DNA from: Suillus spraguei
Taxonomy: Eukaryota; Basidiomycota; Agaricomycetes; Boletales; Suillaceae
Length of the DNA: 30,457 nt
NCBI GenBank assembly: GCA_016800925.1
Contig: JABCPU010000690.1
Coordinates: 1 to 30,457 of the forward strand
Direction of reading: 5' to 3'
In this document: in pieces, positions 29,241 through 30,457 of the stretch
Layout: each line of letters starts with the position of its first letter
How positions within the stretch are numbered: position 1 is the stretch's first letter
Notes under the pieces: model-generated
Database searches by the model: none
The model's input: the letters and a program-made list of their open reading frames with translations, nothing else
Told to the model about the DNA's origin: nothing
Translations under genes and position numbers: made by a program

Positions 29241-30457
29241 CTACCCGTGCATGGGGAGTAGCACCTTCTCAATTCCGTCAGGAAATTTGTAGCCTCCCTG
29301 GTAGCGAACCTGCGCGAGACGGATCAGATCAAAAGCTGGACAAGGAACCCAGTCGTGTAAACTTGCCTCATCAAAAATTTCCATTTCTAAAAGGCTCTTG
29401 TCATGACTCCACAACTCACTCTCAAGCTTTCCGTCTCTGACGCATCGTGCAACCTCATCGGCCTGGAAATGCCAGCCCGAACCGACATACTCAAACGTCC
29501 GGGTATCCTCGCGCGCGATTTTGCCCGGCTTGCCCTCTTGGAAGTATTGCACGGTATACCTGAGTGGACAATATATCGGCGCGTCGATTATAATAGTCCC
29601 TTTCTCAAAGCGGATGGTAACGCCTGGGTTGGGGGATGCTACGTTCATACTACAGCTCAGGATTGCCTGTGCGGCGAGAGTAGAACCTGTACTGGGTTTG
29701 GGAGAGAAAGTGAGGATGTATGACGTGTTGCAGTCGACACCGGTAATCGGTGTTTTATACATTGTACTGGCGATGTTTGAAGGTTTCGTGCTCTTATTGG
29801 CGGGGTGCTCGTATAGAGCAAGAATTGTCTGCATAATGAGCTTAAGCAGAGGATGCTATGTAGTTAATCACACATACCCAGACTAGAGGATACGGACCAC
29901 TGTGCAACTTTAGGTTAAACAGGTGCTCGAGGGGGACATATCGCACTCACAGATCAAGAATCGCACCCCCACCGAGCTTGGGATCGAGCATGCGGTGAGT
30001 CAGGGGTAATTCTGCGAGCGACGTTCAAACGGATATTACGATACAAACAGTGTTACTCACTGTCGATGCCAAAGTCGACGGAGAAATCAGCATGGACAAC
30101 CACAGGCAGGCCAAGTGTGCCAGAGTCAATGAGCTCTTTGACTTCCCTTGTGAGTGGCTGGAAGCGTGTCCATAGTGCTTCCATGAAGAAAACCCCATTC
30201 TCTTTCGCCGTTGCGATGAGTGAACGCAGTTCAGAAGCGTTGCAGGTCACTGGTTTCTCGCATAGCACATGCTTTTTTGCCTTAAGCGCATCCAAAGCGT
30301 TTGTGTAATGGTACGTATGGGGTGTGCCTAGATAAGGTCGATTATTGTTTCTGTTCGTGGTCATAACTTTAATAAGTCACCTATGTAAATAGCGTCTACA
30401 TTCTTGAATGATGTCAAGAGGTAAATAAACTGAACTAAAGTTATCCACGAACCTTGT
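29241..30457 (-). CDS. Dihydrodiol/D-xylose dehydrogenase-like Gfo/Idh/MocA oxidoreductase, N-terminus outside window
   Basis: Visible exons (minus): 30453-30457 (edge), 30381-30402, 30061-30327, 29951-30011, 29878-29899, 29367-29828, 29241-29309. The reading gives NVDAIYIGTPHTYHYTNALD, the catalytic loop HVLCEKPVTCNASE, FFMEALWTRFQPL, then THRMLDPKLGGGAILDLGPY and PLVW, and the C-terminal VQYFQEGKPGK and YEYVGSGWHFQADEV-like strands. This order is typical of dimeric dihydrodiol dehydrogenase and fungal NADP-dependent D-xylose dehydrogenase. The N-terminal Rossmann GxGxxG lies beyond the edge. The last intron (29310-29366) has a GCAAGT donor and is 57 nt and open in frame; splicing it joins IFDE to VRYQGGYKFP, as in relatives. 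A 22-nt exon (29878-29899) is also present. Confidence 0.85.
29310..29366 (-). other. Probable GC-AG intron
   Basis: On the minus strand the stretch starts GCAAGT after GAG and ends GCGCAG. Its 57 nt are a multiple of three without stops, so the open frame hides it. Relatives read directly from IFDE into V-R-x-QGGYKFP, whereas the unspliced reading adds 19 residues. GC donors with an otherwise perfect AAGT consensus are the known minor class of U2 introns. Confidence 0.6.

Noticed and set aside
1..30457. tRNA, rRNA or CRISPR features
   Set aside because: No cloverleaf with TTCRA-type arm, no rRNA stretch and no regularly spaced repeats were seen by eye; the only tRNA-like piece is the 14-base primer site match.

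Overview
The window looks like nuclear DNA of a basidiomycete, most likely a mushroom-forming Agaricomycete. Seven multi-exon protein genes with many 45-65 nt GT-AG introns are present, the MFS transporter alone having 20 exons. Gene spacing is tight on the right side, and a decayed Ty1/copia retrotransposon lies on the left. All exon models below were built by hand from splice signals, reading frame and family resemblance. No search was run.

Layout. 1-6720: a minus-strand Ty1/copia element with 5' LTR, half-tRNA type primer site, gag, protease, integrase and reverse transcriptase. It is broken by stops and frameshifts and by three later insertions: 313-1704 with CCGG duplication, 3708-4669 with CAGTG duplication, and a solo LTR at 1919-2393 with ATGTG duplication. 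A second, inverted copy of the same solo LTR (644-1111) sits inside the first insertion. 6720-8013: AT-rich, with one decayed ATPase-like fragment. 8014-10660 (-): NOL11/Utp8-like protein. 11883-14686 (+): DHA2-type MFS transporter. 15145-18765 (+): UTP21/WDR36. 18957-23045 (+): Sfi1-like centrin-binding spindle pole body protein. 23296-23571 (-): a 74-residue PIG-Y-like membrane protein. 24016-25962 (-): conserved fungal protein of unknown function with a basic nuclear-type signal. 26191-26644 (+): 111-residue coiled-coil protein. 27064-28931 (+) and 29241->30457 (-): two convergent Gfo/Idh/MocA oxidoreductases. The first carries four apparent one-base indels; the second runs off the right edge.

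Functional links. NOL11 and UTP21 both serve the small-subunit (SSU) processome (UtpA and UtpB subcomplexes) and lie 4.5 kb apart, divergently, with the transporter between them. The other genes look like ordinary housekeeping neighbours. The strongest unusual signals are the primer site overlapping the gag start codon, the CpG-directed decay of arginine codons in the copia element, the nested insertion history, the indel-bearing oxidoreductase and a probable GC-AG intron. I do not see a clearly new multi-gene system.
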